DNA of 64,000 bases from JAKZVK01 sp965248255 (GCA_965248255.1 CBDFIW010000004.1:1860001-1924000); one strand, 5' to 3'; positions 30,658 through 39,660 are shown, counted from the stretch's first letter. Notes: generated by a model not told the origin, from the sequence alone. A program made the numbers and translations.

Positions 30658-32193
30658 ATGGTTCAAAACGCCACACCAGCCGGACTTCAAGCCGTCGACT
30701 GGATTATTATCGCCCTCTACGCCGCGGGCACCATCGGCCTCGGGTGGTATTACGGCTGTAGGCAAACCAGCACACAGGAATATTTCGTTGGTGACCGGCA
30801 GATGAACCCGATTCTGATCGGCGTCTCGCTGTTTGCCACGTTGTTAAGCACCATCACTTACTTGGCTTCACCGGGCGAGATGATCGGCAAGGGCCCGGCG
30901 GTCAGCATCGCCTATATGGCGGCGCAGCCGTTGGCGTTTGTGATTGTCGGCTACTTCGTAATCCCGGCCTGCATGCGGCAACGCGTGACGAGCGCCTACG
31001 AGTTGCTCGAGGACAAGCTCGGTTTGGGCGTTCGACTGTTGGCCGCTGTGATGTTCCTCGTGTTGCGGCTGATGTGGATGTCGCTGCTGGTCTATACGGC
31101 TGCCGCGACCATGACCGTGATGCTGGGCGTGGGGGAAGAATCGATCCTGCTCATCGTGCTTGTCACCGCAATCGTTTCAGTGACTTACACATCGCTCGGC
31201 GGCCTTCGGGCTGTGGTGATCACGGACCTGATACAGACGATTCTTCTCTTGGGCGGAGCCCTGCTTGTCATCGCCACGATAACGATGAGGATGGGCGGCT
31301 TCGGGTGGTATCCCACGAAGTGGCAACCGCAGTGGGACCACCAGCCGCTGTTCAGTTTCGACCCTAAGACAAGGATCTCGCTAATCGGACAAATCATCCG
31401 TGTAGCGGTGTGGTACGTGTGTACCGCCGGTGGCGACCAAACAGCCATCCAGCGCTTCATGGCGACCAGCGACGCCAGAGCGGCCCGCAAATCCTTTCTG
31501 ATGCAGTTGATCGTTGCTCTCACGGTCGGCGCAACGCTCTGGCATGTCGGCTTTGCGCTGATGGGTTACTTTCAGGCGAATCCCGATGTTCTGCCCGTAG
31601 GCATGACGTTGGCCGACAGTGCCGACAGCATCTTTCCGCACTACATCGCCTTCCATTTGCCCGTCGGCGTCTCGGGGCTGGTTGTCGCGGCCATGTTCGC
31701 CGCGGCCATGTCGAGCATCGACTCGGGAGTCAACTCGATGACGGCCGTGATTACCACCGATTTCCTCAAGCGCTTCGGCAAGCAGCCGAAGACGTAGAGA
31801 GCTGAACTCCTGCTGGCAAAACTCATCGCTCTTGCCATTGGCAGCATCGTTGTCGTCGGCAGTGCGTGGTTCATCGGCGATGTACAGGGCAATATCACGG
31901 CCATGACGGGCAAAACATCCGAGCTGATGACCGCGCCGATCTTCGCCTTGTTCTTTTTCGCTCGCTTTGTCCCGTTCGCGACGCCCATCGGCGCGGCGGC
32001 GGGAGCCATCTGCGGCGTCGCCACCGCCACCTTGATCGCGTTCTCCGGCCCGACCTTCGGGATGGATTTGAGCACCGGCGAAGCGCTGGACCCGATCAGT
32101 TTCATGTGGGTCAGCCCGGCGTCGTTGTCCGTGAGCCTTACCGTCGGTACGTTGGTCAGCCTAATATCCCAGAAGGGCTCGTCAACCTATTGA
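30658..32193 (+). pseudogene. Sodium:solute symporter (SSF family) with in-frame TAG
   Basis: From ATG 30658 an SSF transporter runs for 379 residues (YYGCRQTSTQEYFVGDRQMN, then SITYLASPGE-type and AAMSSIDSGVNSM segments). A TAG at 31795-31797 stops it after FGKQPKT. The same frame continues without interruption as RAELLLAKLIALAIGSIVVV, then FIGDVQGNITAMTGKTSELM and three more membrane helices, ending at TGA 32191-32193. The tail is in the correct order for the family, so one nonsense codon splits an otherwise whole gene. A second IS630-type element begins 2 bases after the end, which may also have trimmed the C-terminus. It is last of the sugar-acid style trio; the solute is unknown. Confidence 0.85.
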
Positions 32194-32194
32194 C

Positions 32195-33278
32195 TCCCGC
32201 ATAATATAGAGTCAGTCAAAACAAAGAGAAGACTGTTTCCAGAAGGCCGTGATCAAACGCGGTTTGCGGTACATGCGGCGGAGTGCCTTGCGGGCCCGCT
32301 CGTTCAGCTCGCCGTAGTCTTTCGGGCAGACGTTCGGCAACTCGTGCTGCTTCCAGTAAGCCCAGATGTATTCCACCGGATTCAACTCCGGCGCATAGGG
32401 TGGCAAGTACTCGGTTGCGATGTGGCCTTCGGAGAGTTCGATGAACTCTTGCACCAGGCGGCTACGGTGCGCCGGCAGCCGATCCCAGACGATCAGCAGC
32501 GGGCGATCGATATGACGTACCAACGCCTTGAGAAAGTCGGTCACTTGCTCTTTGCCGATCGCACCGGGATAGAGCCGGAAGTAGAAGTTACGCAGCGTCA
32601 GCCCCGCCGAGACGGAAAGCTTCTCCCAGTTGAAGTTAAACTGCAGCACCGGTGTTTGGCCACGTGGCGCCCAGGTGCGGCAGCGATGCGGCTTCTGACT
32701 CAATCCGCTTTCGTCGATGAAGACGAGCGTACGGCCTTCGTTTTGGGCTTTTTTTTAATGCGCTTCCAGGTCTTGCGCTTCCAGGTGCGGATCCGCTCTT
32801 CGTTGCGCTCGCGCGCCTTTCCGGCCGGGCGTTGCGGGCTCCAGTCGAGCGCTCGCAGGATCTTCCAGGCGTGGCCTGCGTGGTATGCGACCCCGAACTC
32901 GTCTCCGGTCAGCCGAGCCACCCGCGGACAGCTCCACAGGGGCGTTGGGAAGCCGTGGGCTTCCGGGCCTTCCAGCAGCAGCGACGTCAGGCGTTCGCGT
33001 TGTGCGGCATCGAGGAGCGGCTTGCGTCCGGCGCGCCCGGCCTGGCGGAGTCCGGCCGCACCCTGCTCGCGGTATTGCCGCCGCCACTCACTGACGGTTT
33101 GGCGAGCGACGTTCAGCCGTCTCGCCGTCTCGGACTGATTGTGGCCTTGGTGGAGCAGCCGCATCGCTTCGAAACGGCGCTTCTCCAGCGCCTTGAAATC
33201 CCGCTTCACACCTTTGGGGTTGCCCATACATATATAGATGCTCCACACTGTCAAAAAGTGTCATAATAATTTGCGGGA
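32195..33278 (-). mobile_element. IS630-family insertion sequence using a two-frame transposase
   Basis: Candidate ends are TCCCGCATAATAT (32195-32207) and the inverted TCCCGCAAATTAT (complement of 33266-33278), matching at 11 of 13 positions. They bracket a two-frame IS630-type transposase and give an element of about 1.08 kb, normal for the family. A TA duplication is not evident just outside these ends, so the precise borders are uncertain. It separates a symporter gene from a methyltransferase scrap. Confidence 0.65.
32212..33227 (-). CDS. IS630-family transposase made by -1 frameshift (orfA-orfB)
   Basis: Two overlapping frames. orfA (ATG 33227, ending near 32700) holds a helix-turn-helix (NQSETARRLNVARQTVSEWR). 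orfB (to 32212) holds the DDE catalytic domain (DRLPAHRS, PYAPELNPVEYIWAYWKQHE). They meet at a run of eight A on the minus strand (32749-32756) followed by G, giving the slippery heptamer A-AAA-AAG. Slipping -1 there gives KKKAQNEGRTLVFIDESGLS, which supplies the first catalytic Asp (FIDES) and joins the halves without loss. This is typical programmed frameshifting in insertion sequences, so the gene is judged functional. Confidence 0.85.
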
Positions 33279-33503
33279 TTCAATAAGACTGTTTTCGAGC
33301 AGTTGGGGGAGCGAATTGTCCCCGGCACTATATTGCAGTTCGACGAGTTTTTCAACTACCCAGCCTGGCAGTATGGGGAGTATAGGGCCTTCATGGAGTT
33401 CGTCGAGTCCTATCAGGTTGAATTCGAGTACCTCGGATACTGCTCGGGAACCGGTCAGCAAGTCTCGGTCAGGATAGTTCGTATCGGAAAAACGAGACAC
33501 TGA
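33279..33503 (+). pseudogene. C-terminal scrap of a class I SAM methyltransferase (TylF-like)
   Basis: A plus-strand frame reads TVFEQLGERIVPGTILQFDE, then FFNYPAWQYGEYRAFMEFVE and FEYLGYCSGTGQQVSVRIV, ending at TGA 33503. The pattern of G-x-I-x-FDE-FNYP-W-x-GE-x-AF is that of the C-terminal half of TylF/macrocin O-methyltransferase-like proteins. The SAM-binding N-terminal half is absent, cut where the IS630 element ends. Family call by motif memory. Confidence 0.55.
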
Positions 33504-33744
33504 GGGGTGGAGGACCCGGTCAAGCAGAGGCAGGGATGTGTATCCCACTACAAGGGTGACCCAACGATCCAGTGCTGTGGCCGGAAGAAGTCGCCGGTCT
33601 TGTCGAGCCCACCTGCACGCTTCTTTGGGGCAGGACGCAACGTGCCAATGGCTTGCGACCGGTTAGCGATCGAAGTCCCCGCTCGTCAAGCAATCTCCAA
33701 GAAGCGTACGATCGTTGATACTAGATTCACGAGGCGATCTATTC

Positions 33745-36378
33745 ATGGCAACACAACGTTCCCTCTGGCTCACAGGCACGGTCCTACTCGGCCTCCTAGG
33801 CTATGCCGGCCTCAGCGCCGGACCGCAACAACAGCCTCAGGTCGCGGACTCGGGCGAGCGCCCGGAGCAGGTAGCACCGCCGGCTGCAGCGCAAGCCGAC
33901 CCGACCACCCCGCAAACCCCCGCGCCGGCAGCCCGCTCCGAGGACCTCCCCACCTTCTTCCAACAACAGAAGCGGGAAATTGACGGGCTTGCTGCCGCGA
34001 AAGTCGCCGCGGAGATCGAAGCCCAACGCATCAGCGAGCCTGAGCGAACCTCCGATTGGCCCGCATTCACCGCCGCGCCGGACGGCTCGTTGTGGGCTGT
34101 CTACATCGAGTGGGACGGCGAGATGTCCGACGGCGTCGTTGTGCGGCGGCAATCATCATCGGGAGAGTGGGGCAAACCGGTCGCGATCGACGACGGCCAC
34201 TCGGACCACTACATCCCCGCTATCGCCGCGCGTCCCGAAGGGTCCCTAGCGGTCTGGTCGGCGCGAGTCGACGGCAACTTCGAGCTGTTCGCGGCGGAAG
34301 TGTCAATCGATGGCATTGTGGGGCCCGTCGAACGGCTGACCCGCGCGGAGCACAGCGACTTCAACGTCCGCGCGGCTGCCGACGCGGAAGGAAACACCAC
34401 CATCGTTTGGCAGTCGTTCCGAGCAGGCCAAGCCGATATCTACGCACGGCGCCTGATCGGATCGGAATGGAGTCCCGAGGTCAAGGTCTCGAGAAGCAGG
34501 GCGAACGACTGGGAACCGGCCCTCGCCCTCGACAGCACGGGCCGCGCTTGGATCAGTTGGGACAGCTACCATGCCGGCAACTACGACGTCTTCCTGGCGT
34601 CGTTTGACGGCAACACGGCTAGCGCCCCTATCGCGATGACCGCGGACGCGAAAGCCTCGTTTCACTCGACCGTGGCAGTGGACTCGAGCGACCGCGTTTG
34701 GGTCGCCTGGGACGAGGCCCTCGAAAACTGGGGCAAGGATTACGCCAGCTCGAGCCGCGTCCAGGGCAGCGAGGGCCTACACGCGCGACGGAACCTGGGA
34801 GTGCGTGTGTACGCGAACAGCAGGATCTTTGAACCGGTCGAGGATATCAACGCCGCCTTCACCGGCCGCATGGCGCGCTTTGCCGAGCTGCCCACCATTG
34901 TCTTCGACGGCAACGACACGCCCTGGGTCGTCTTCCGCCACTGGACGATCACCAGGCCGCATGAAATGTTCCACTTCTACGCGACGCGTCTGACGCCGCG
35001 GGGCTGGTCGACTCCCAGCCGCCTGGCCAAGAGCGCCGGCCGCAATACGCAGCGCGCTTCCTCGGCGGTCGGTCGGGATGGCGCGGTCCGGGCGCTGTAC
35101 GCAAGCGACCTTCGCTCGCGGCAGAATCGTCCTCCGAGTCAACTGCATGCGCTGCATTACAACGTCTATCTAGCTACCCTGCCGCAAAGCGAGCCGGCGG
35201 GCGCAGTGGACCTAAAGGAAATCAGCGTCTCAACGCCGGCCGCCGGTTTCACGCGACGCAAGCGTCCCGCGATGACCCTCGGGGGCAAGACCTACACGCT
35301 GCTGCTCGGCGACTGTCACCGCCACACCGACGTTCGCGGCCACAGCGGAACGGACGCCTCGCTCGAAGACACCTACCGCTATGCCCTCGACGCAGCGCAG
35401 ATGGACTTCGTCGGCCCCAGTGACCACAACGAGGTGAACGGCGGTCGGTGGCCCGACGGACTGCGCGACTACCAGTGGTGGACAGCGCAGAAGCTAGTGG
35501 ACGTGATGACGCACGAGCCGCACTTCTGGGGTGTCTACACCTACGAGCACAGTATGGGGAGCCCAGGGGGGCATCGAAACATCCTGTTCTTGAAGCGGGG
35601 AGCCCCGATGCGGCGCATCGACCGGACCCGCGATCCCCCGTACCCTTTTAATCAGCCTCCGCAGATGTGGAAGTGGGTTGAGAGCACGGTCTTGACCCAA
35701 AGCGGCCAAAAGACCGTGATCGTGCCGCACACGTTCGCTTCGGGTCCGCTGGCCGACTGGAACTGGCCGAACGCTGCGTTCGATTGCCTGCTCGAGATCT
35801 ACCAGGGCGCCCGCGGAAGCTATGAACGCTGGCGTCTGCCGAAAGGGGAGAAGCGCGGCGGGACGCAGACGGATCGTCCGGGCCACTTCGCCCAAGACGC
35901 CCTCGCCAAGGGCAACATCTACGGTTTCGTGTCGTTCAGCGACCACAACTCTACGCACAACAGTTGGGCCGGCGTTTGGGTGGAGGAGCCGACGCGTGAG
36001 TCGCTTTTCGATGCCATGCTCGCCCGCAGGACCTTCGGGGCGAGCGATGAGATCGTATTGCGCGTATCCGCCGACGGCCACATGCCCGGCGAGCAGTTCA
36101 GCGCTCCGGTGGGCTCGCCGCCCGAGATCGCCATCGCGATCGAAGCGCCGGATGAGATCATGCGCGTGGATGTCGTCAAGAACGGCGAGTACGTGTTTAC
36201 GCAACGCCCCAGGGATCAGCAAACCCTGGGCCGTCAGGTGTCACTCCGCTATCGCGACATGGAGCCGACCGCGGGCGACACTTACTACTACGTGAGGGTC
36301 TTCCAACGCGACCCGGAGAACCCCAGCGGCGACCCCGAGATCGCCTGGGCCTCACCCTTCTTCGTCAAGTATCAGTAG
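33745..36378 (+). CDS. Secreted DUF3604 (PHP-like) protein with N-terminal propeller
   Basis: An 877-residue exported protein. The N-terminus is a signal/anchor (WLTGTVLLGLLGYAGLSA) followed by a Pro/Ala/Gln linker. Residues about 90-500 form a beta-propeller with recurring blade ends (GSLWAVYIEWDG, TIVWQSFRAGQADIYARR, RVWVAWDE). Residues about 520-880 are the DUF3604 domain, a PHP-type metal hydrolase fold (LLLGDCHRHTDVRGHSGTDA, MDFVGPSDHNE, VIVPHTFAS, FVSFSDHNSTHNSWAG). The clustered His/Asp are the likely metal ligands. The substrate is unknown. The ATG at 33745 has GAGG 10 bases upstream. Convergent with secY. Confidence 0.88.
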   Translation: MATQRSLWLTGTVLLGLLGYAGLSAGPQQQPQVADSGERPEQVAPPAAAQADPTTPQTPAPAARSEDLPTFFQQQKREIDGLAAAKVAAEIEAQRISEPERTSDWPAFTAAPDGSLWAVYIEWDGEMSDGVVVRRQSSSGEWGKPVAIDDGHSDHYIPAIAARPEGSLAVWSARVDGNFELFAAEVSIDGIVGPVERLTRAEHSDFNVRAAADAEGNTTIVWQSFRAGQADIYARRLIGSEWSPEVKVSRSRANDWEPALALDSTGRAWISWDSYHAGNYDVFLASFDGNTASAPIAMTADAKASFHSTVAVDSSDRVWVAWDEALENWGKDYASSSRVQGSEGLHARRNLGVRVYANSRIFEPVEDINAAFTGRMARFAELPTIVFDGNDTPWVVFRHWTITRPHEMFHFYATRLTPRGWSTPSRLAKSAGRNTQRASSAVGRDGAVRALYASDLRSRQNRPPSQLHALHYNVYLATLPQSEPAGAVDLKEISVSTPAAGFTRRKRPAMTLGGKTYTLLLGDCHRHTDVRGHSGTDASLEDTYRYALDAAQMDFVGPSDHNEVNGGRWPDGLRDYQWWTAQKLVDVMTHEPHFWGVYTYEHSMGSPGGHRNILFLKRGAPMRRIDRTRDPPYPFNQPPQMWKWVESTVLTQSGQKTVIVPHTFASGPLADWNWPNAAFDCLLEIYQGARGSYERWRLPKGEKRGGTQTDRPGHFAQDALAKGNIYGFVSFSDHNSTHNSWAGVWVEEPTRESLFDAMLARRTFGASDEIVLRVSADGHMPGEQFSAPVGSPPEIAIAIEAPDEIMRVDVVKNGEYVFTQRPRDQQTLGRQVSLRYRDMEPTAGDTYYYVRVFQRDPENPSGDPEIAWASPFFVKYQ

Positions 36379-36442
36379 GCCTCTGCGCAACACTCCGACA
36401 GAGTTGTCGGCGAGCGAGCGGATGCGCCTCGCCTCTTACGGC

Positions 36443-37822
36443 TCAAGCCGCCCATCGCCGTCGCGCCCATCGTGACGGGGCCGAAAGTTCTTCGTAGTGT
36501 CGTAACGTGAGTTGAGATTCAATCTGCTTGACCGTGTCCATGGCTACGCCGATCACGATCAGCAACGAGGTCCCACCGAAGTAGAAGTTGACGCTCAGGC
36601 CGTCGAGCACGACCCGGGGGAAGTTCGCGTCGAACCACTCGCCCACCCAGGGCAGATGGTGGAGCGGCGCGCCGGAGATCATCACGTCCGGGATGGTGCA
36701 CAGCGCGGCCAAGTAGACGGCGCCGATCGTCGTCAATCGCGTGAGGATACGCTCGAGGTAATCGGCCGTGGGTTTGCCCGAGCGGACACCGGGAACGAAG
36801 CCGCCCTGCCGGCGCAGGTTGTCGGCCACGTCGTTCGGGTGAAAGATCATCGAGACGTACACGAAGCAGAACAGCATGATGCCGACCGCGCTCAACAATA
36901 GGTAGAGTGGCCTGCCGGGGGAGAGGTGATCGAGAAAAGAGAGTCCGGACTCGCTCCCGCCGGCAAGCCACGCCAGCGTTGGCGGAATCATCAACATGGA
37001 CGAAGCAAAGATCACCGGGATCACGCCCGCCGCGTTCACCTTGAGGGGCAGGTCGGTCGCCATGCCTCCCTGCTCGCGCCTGCCGCGAAAGCGCCGGGCG
37101 TACTGTACCGGAACGCGCCGCTCGGCGCGCTCGACCAGCACTACCACGGCGACCACTGCGGCCAAGACCGTCAGGATCAAGAACAACAACGGCAGACTCC
37201 ACTGGCGCGTCACGAAGACGTTCTCATACAGGTTGAAGCCGGCGGCGGGGATGCCGCTGACAATGCTGGTGAAGATCAGCAATGAGATGCCGTTGCCGAT
37301 GCCGCGGTGGGTGATCTGCTCGCCCAGCCACATGACGAACGCCGTGCCGGCCGTCAACGTGATCACCGTCATCGCAATGAACGCGAAACCGGGTTCGTAA
37401 ACCAGCCCGCCCTGCTCGATGCCCACCGCGATCACCGCCGACTGGAAGCCGCCGAGCACGATCGTCAGATAGCGAGTCCACTGTGTGATCTTGCGCCGGC
37501 CAAGCTCCCCTTCTTCTTGAATCCGCTTCAGCGCCGGGACGGCTGTCGTCACCAACTGCAGAATGATCGACGCGGTGATGTAGGGCATTACCCCCAGCGC
37601 GAAGATGCTGAGCCGCTCGAACTGTCCGCCCGAGAAGAGATTGATCAGGTCGAGCGCCGTGCCCGCCGCCTGCGCGAATTGTTGCTGCAGCGCCTGCGTG
37701 TCGACGCCAGGGGTCGGAATACGGCTGCCGATCCGGTAAACGGTCAGCAGCGCGAGCGCGAAGGCGCCGCGGCGCCGCAACTCGGGCAGCCGCAGGACGC
37801 CGGCCAGGGCTGAAAGCTTCAT
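36443..37822 (-). CDS. secY: Stand-alone SecY translocase subunit
   Basis: A 459-residue SecY with ten membrane segments. Recognisable motifs are TPGVDTQAL, the plug/helix-2 region LSIFALGVMPYITASIILQL, RGIGNGISLLIF, and the cytoplasmic loop RGRREQGGMATDLPLKVNAAGVIPVIFASS. It forms the channel of the Sec translocase in the inner membrane. In most bacteria secY lies in the ribosomal spc operon; here no ribosomal, adk, secE or secG gene is near, so this is probably a second copy. The start at ATG 37822 is preferred, with a TTG at 37846 possible. A hairpin and a PadR-operator-like sequence lie directly upstream. Confidence 0.93.
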   Translation of the reverse strand: MKLSALAGVLRLPELRRRGAFALALLTVYRIGSRIPTPGVDTQALQQQFAQAAGTALDLINLFSGGQFERLSIFALGVMPYITASIILQLVTTAVPALKRIQEEGELGRRKITQWTRYLTIVLGGFQSAVIAVGIEQGGLVYEPGFAFIAMTVITLTAGTAFVMWLGEQITHRGIGNGISLLIFTSIVSGIPAAGFNLYENVFVTRQWSLPLLFLILTVLAAVVAVVVLVERAERRVPVQYARRFRGRREQGGMATDLPLKVNAAGVIPVIFASSMLMIPPTLAWLAGGSESGLSFLDHLSPGRPLYLLLSAVGIMLFCFVYVSMIFHPNDVADNLRRQGGFVPGVRSGKPTADYLERILTRLTTIGAVYLAALCTIPDVMISGAPLHHLPWVGEWFDANFPRVVLDGLSVNFYFGGTSLLIVIGVAMDTVKQIESQLTLRHYEELSAPSRWARRRWAA

Positions 37823-37833
37823 CGCCGTCCGCA

Positions 37834-37858
37834 ATATCCTCTGCAAGATAGAGGATAT
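37834..37858 (-). promoter_or_regulatory. Hairpin in the secY leader that could hide the ribosome site
   Basis: ATATCCTC (37834-37841) and GAGGATAT (37851-37858) are perfect inverted arms with a 9-base loop. On the secY strand the AGAGGA sequence, the only Shine-Dalgarno-like run before the ATG at 37822, lies in this fold. It may control translation or be a protein-binding palindrome. Confidence 0.4.
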
Positions 37859-37864
37859 ATATTT

Positions 37865-37884
37865 CTACAAAGTAGATCAAATAG
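37865..37884 (-). promoter_or_regulatory. Operator-like sequence upstream of secY, shared with padR
   Basis: CTACAAAGTAGATCAAATAG here matches CTACAAAATAGAGCAAATGG upstream of padR at 17 of 20 positions, in the same orientation relative to the two minus-strand genes. The core CTAC-AAA-GTAG is a dyad. Two near-identical 20-base sequences about 0.9 kb apart, each in the leader of a gene, suggest a common PadR operator. Confidence 0.6.
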
Positions 37885-37975
37885 ACGACGTTGTCAAGCT
37901 AGGCATGCTGCGACGGTAGCCGTTCGGATGGTTGCGTGGCGAGGGGCCGGTGAGGGGCCAAGCTGGCCCCGCTAC

Positions 37976-38434
37976 TCAGGCTCTGCAGAAAGGGATGACG
38001 CGTGTCAGCCGCGCCCAGCCGAGCGATGCGGCCGAACGCACGATCTGGTCACGGTACCAATGCTCGGCCCGTTCCCGGTCGAGTTGAGGAAGCACGACTG
38101 TGGAATACTCTTCAGCCAGATCAGCGAGCACACAGGACGACAGGTCACGTCCGGCCAACACCGACAGCATCGACCGTCCGACCGGGCACGACGGCGCCGT
38201 CGTTTCGGTTAGGTGCGGCTGCCCGGTCGCGGCCAACGGGGCGGTCTGTCCGCCTGGGGCTGCGAGGCGGTTGATCAAGCTCGGCGCCCCGCGATGATCG
38301 ACGCTCCATCGCGCGCCGTCCGGCTTGGCCGGATCGACTTGCGTGGCGGGCGTCGCACTCTTGGCCAAGCCGCCGACGAACAGGCCGAGGTACAAGCTCA
38401 ACAGTTGGAGCGCAAGCTTTCTCAGTCTCGACAT
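37976..38434 (-). CDS. Small exported protein of unknown function
   Basis: A 152-residue protein with an N-terminal signal-like helix (LALQLLSLYLGLFVGGLAKS) and a mature part with two cysteines (APSCPVGR, SSCVLADL), ending in LTRVIPFCRA. No family is recognised. The ATG at 38434 has GGAG about 9 bases upstream. It follows padR by 24 bases on the same strand and precedes secY, so it is probably co-transcribed with padR and may belong to the same regulated set. Confidence 0.6.
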   Translation of the reverse strand: MSRLRKLALQLLSLYLGLFVGGLAKSATPATQVDPAKPDGARWSVDHRGAPSLINRLAAPGGQTAPLAATGQPHLTETTAPSCPVGRSMLSVLAGRDLSSCVLADLAEEYSTVVLPQLDRERAEHWYRDQIVRSAASLGWARLTRVIPFCRA

Positions 38435-38458
38435 GGCGTTGATCTCCTGGGCAAAGAT

Positions 38459-38791
38459 TCAGTTCGTTCCCACCACGGCCTCGAGCCCTTTGGCCATGCG
38501 CGCCACGGTCTGCAGCGAATCACGTAGCACCGTCTCGCCGGCGGGTTTCAGCTTGTAGAATCGCTTGGCGCGGCCGCCGCGCTCCGCCGTCGGCTTGCCG
38601 AGCTTCGAGCGAACGTAGCCCTTCGCCTCCAGCCGCTCGAGCGTGGCATACGCCGCTCCGATCGAAACCGGCCGCCCGGCGCGTTGCTCGATCTCGCGGC
38701 GAATCGTCATGCCGTACGCATCCGCCCCCAAACGCAGTAGCGCCAGCAAGACCAGTTGCTCGAACTCACCGAGATACGTCCCCTTGGCCAT
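38459..38791 (-). CDS. PadR-family transcriptional regulator
   Basis: A 110-residue winged-helix protein of the PadR type: GEFEQLVLLALLRLGADAYG, then an EIEQRAGRPVSIGAAYATLE recognition region, GYVRSKLG, and a C-terminal dimerisation helix. The ATG at 38791 is chosen because the PadR domain begins at once; an upstream frame to 38821 adds unrelated residues. Members are mostly repressors of neighbouring membrane or stress genes. The gene's own upstream DNA (38806-38825) carries a sequence that recurs before secY, so both may be targets. Divergent from the ACP-like gene. Confidence 0.92.
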   Translation of the reverse strand: MAKGTYLGEFEQLVLLALLRLGADAYGMTIRREIEQRAGRPVSIGAAYATLERLEAKGYVRSKLGKPTAERGGRAKRFYKLKPAGETVLRDSLQTVARMAKGLEAVVGTN

Positions 38792-38805
38792 TCGAGGCCA
38801 GTATA

Positions 38806-38825
38806 CTACAAAATAGAGCAAATGG
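38806..38825 (-). promoter_or_regulatory. Operator-like sequence between padR and the divergent ACP-like gene
   Basis: CTACAAAATAGAGCAAATGG, 17 of 20 identical to the sequence before secY. It lies 15 bases upstream of the padR ATG and about 44 bases upstream of the divergent gene at 38869, so one regulator dimer could control both directions. Confidence 0.55.
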
Positions 38826-38868
38826 CCAAACCCAGTGCAAGTACAATGGCTGTAGCAGGGGTGTTCCC

Positions 38869-39567
38869 GTGGGCCTGGACATTGTCGAGTTGATCATCGC
38901 GGTCGAATATGAATTCAACATTCGCTTCGACAACCGCGAGCTTGAGCATGTCCGAACTGTGGACGACCTGCGCTTGCTGGTTGAGCGTGAGCTGGCCAAG
39001 CCACAAGAGCCAATCCGCTGCGTGACCAGCGGTGTCTTCTATCAATCGAGACGGGCACTGATGGAGCTGTTTGGTGTCGCCAGGGGCGAGGTCGCACCGG
39101 CGACGGAGCTGCGGACGTTAGTGCCGCGCCGCCGGCGTCGCCCACTCTGGCACCAGTTAAGGTACGAACTCGGGGCTTACCTACCAGAACTCGAGCGTCC
39201 GTTGTGGCTGCGTTGCCTGATCCTGGCCTTGGCTCTGGCCGTTCCGTCTGTGCCCTTCGTGAACGGCCTGATTGGTTTCCATCTCACTTCCTTGTTGTTG
39301 TTCGCCGTCGTGGCCCTGATTCTCCAGCGCGTGGCACTCGATCACACTCAATGGCTGGCGGTCGAGATGCCTGCCAGTTGCTGCACCGTAGGTGCGCTCG
39401 TGAAAACGGTCGAGGCTTTGACAGAGCCCAGACCACTCGAGGCCAGCACAGAGCTCGACCCACAGGTTCGTGAAAAGCTGTACCGTGTCATCGAACGCGA
39501 GACCGCTATCCCCCGTAGCCAGATCACGCCCGAGGCCCGCTTCGTTGAAGACCTGAACCTCGACTAG
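38869..39567 (+). CDS. ACP-like protein with a central membrane segment
   Basis: A 232-residue protein starting GTG. Residues 2-45 (GLDIVELIIAVEYEFNIRFD...VRTVDDLRLLVERELA) match helices II-IV of an acyl carrier protein, but the serine that would carry phosphopantetheine is not present before LDIVEL. The middle has a basic patch (VPRRRRRPLWHQL) and two hydrophobic segments (CLILALALAVPSVPFVNGLI, TSLLLFAVVALILQ). The C-terminus (REKLYRVIERETAIPRSQIT, FVEDLNLD) matches ACP helix I up to the DSL motif, where TAG ends it. Thus ACP halves lie in swapped order around a membrane part. Some bacterial ACP-like proteins do start at MGLD. Role unknown. Confidence 0.6.
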   Translation: MGLDIVELIIAVEYEFNIRFDNRELEHVRTVDDLRLLVERELAKPQEPIRCVTSGVFYQSRRALMELFGVARGEVAPATELRTLVPRRRRRPLWHQLRYELGAYLPELERPLWLRCLILALALAVPSVPFVNGLIGFHLTSLLLFAVVALILQRVALDHTQWLAVEMPASCCTVGALVKTVEALTEPRPLEASTELDPQVREKLYRVIERETAIPRSQITPEARFVEDLNLD

Positions 39568-39660
39568 GAGCACACTCGCCGTGCGTCGCGGCCCGGCCAG
39601 TGTGCCGTGGTCGCATGATGGATGTCACCACCATAGGTGAAGGCGGGTCAGGCGTCGGCG

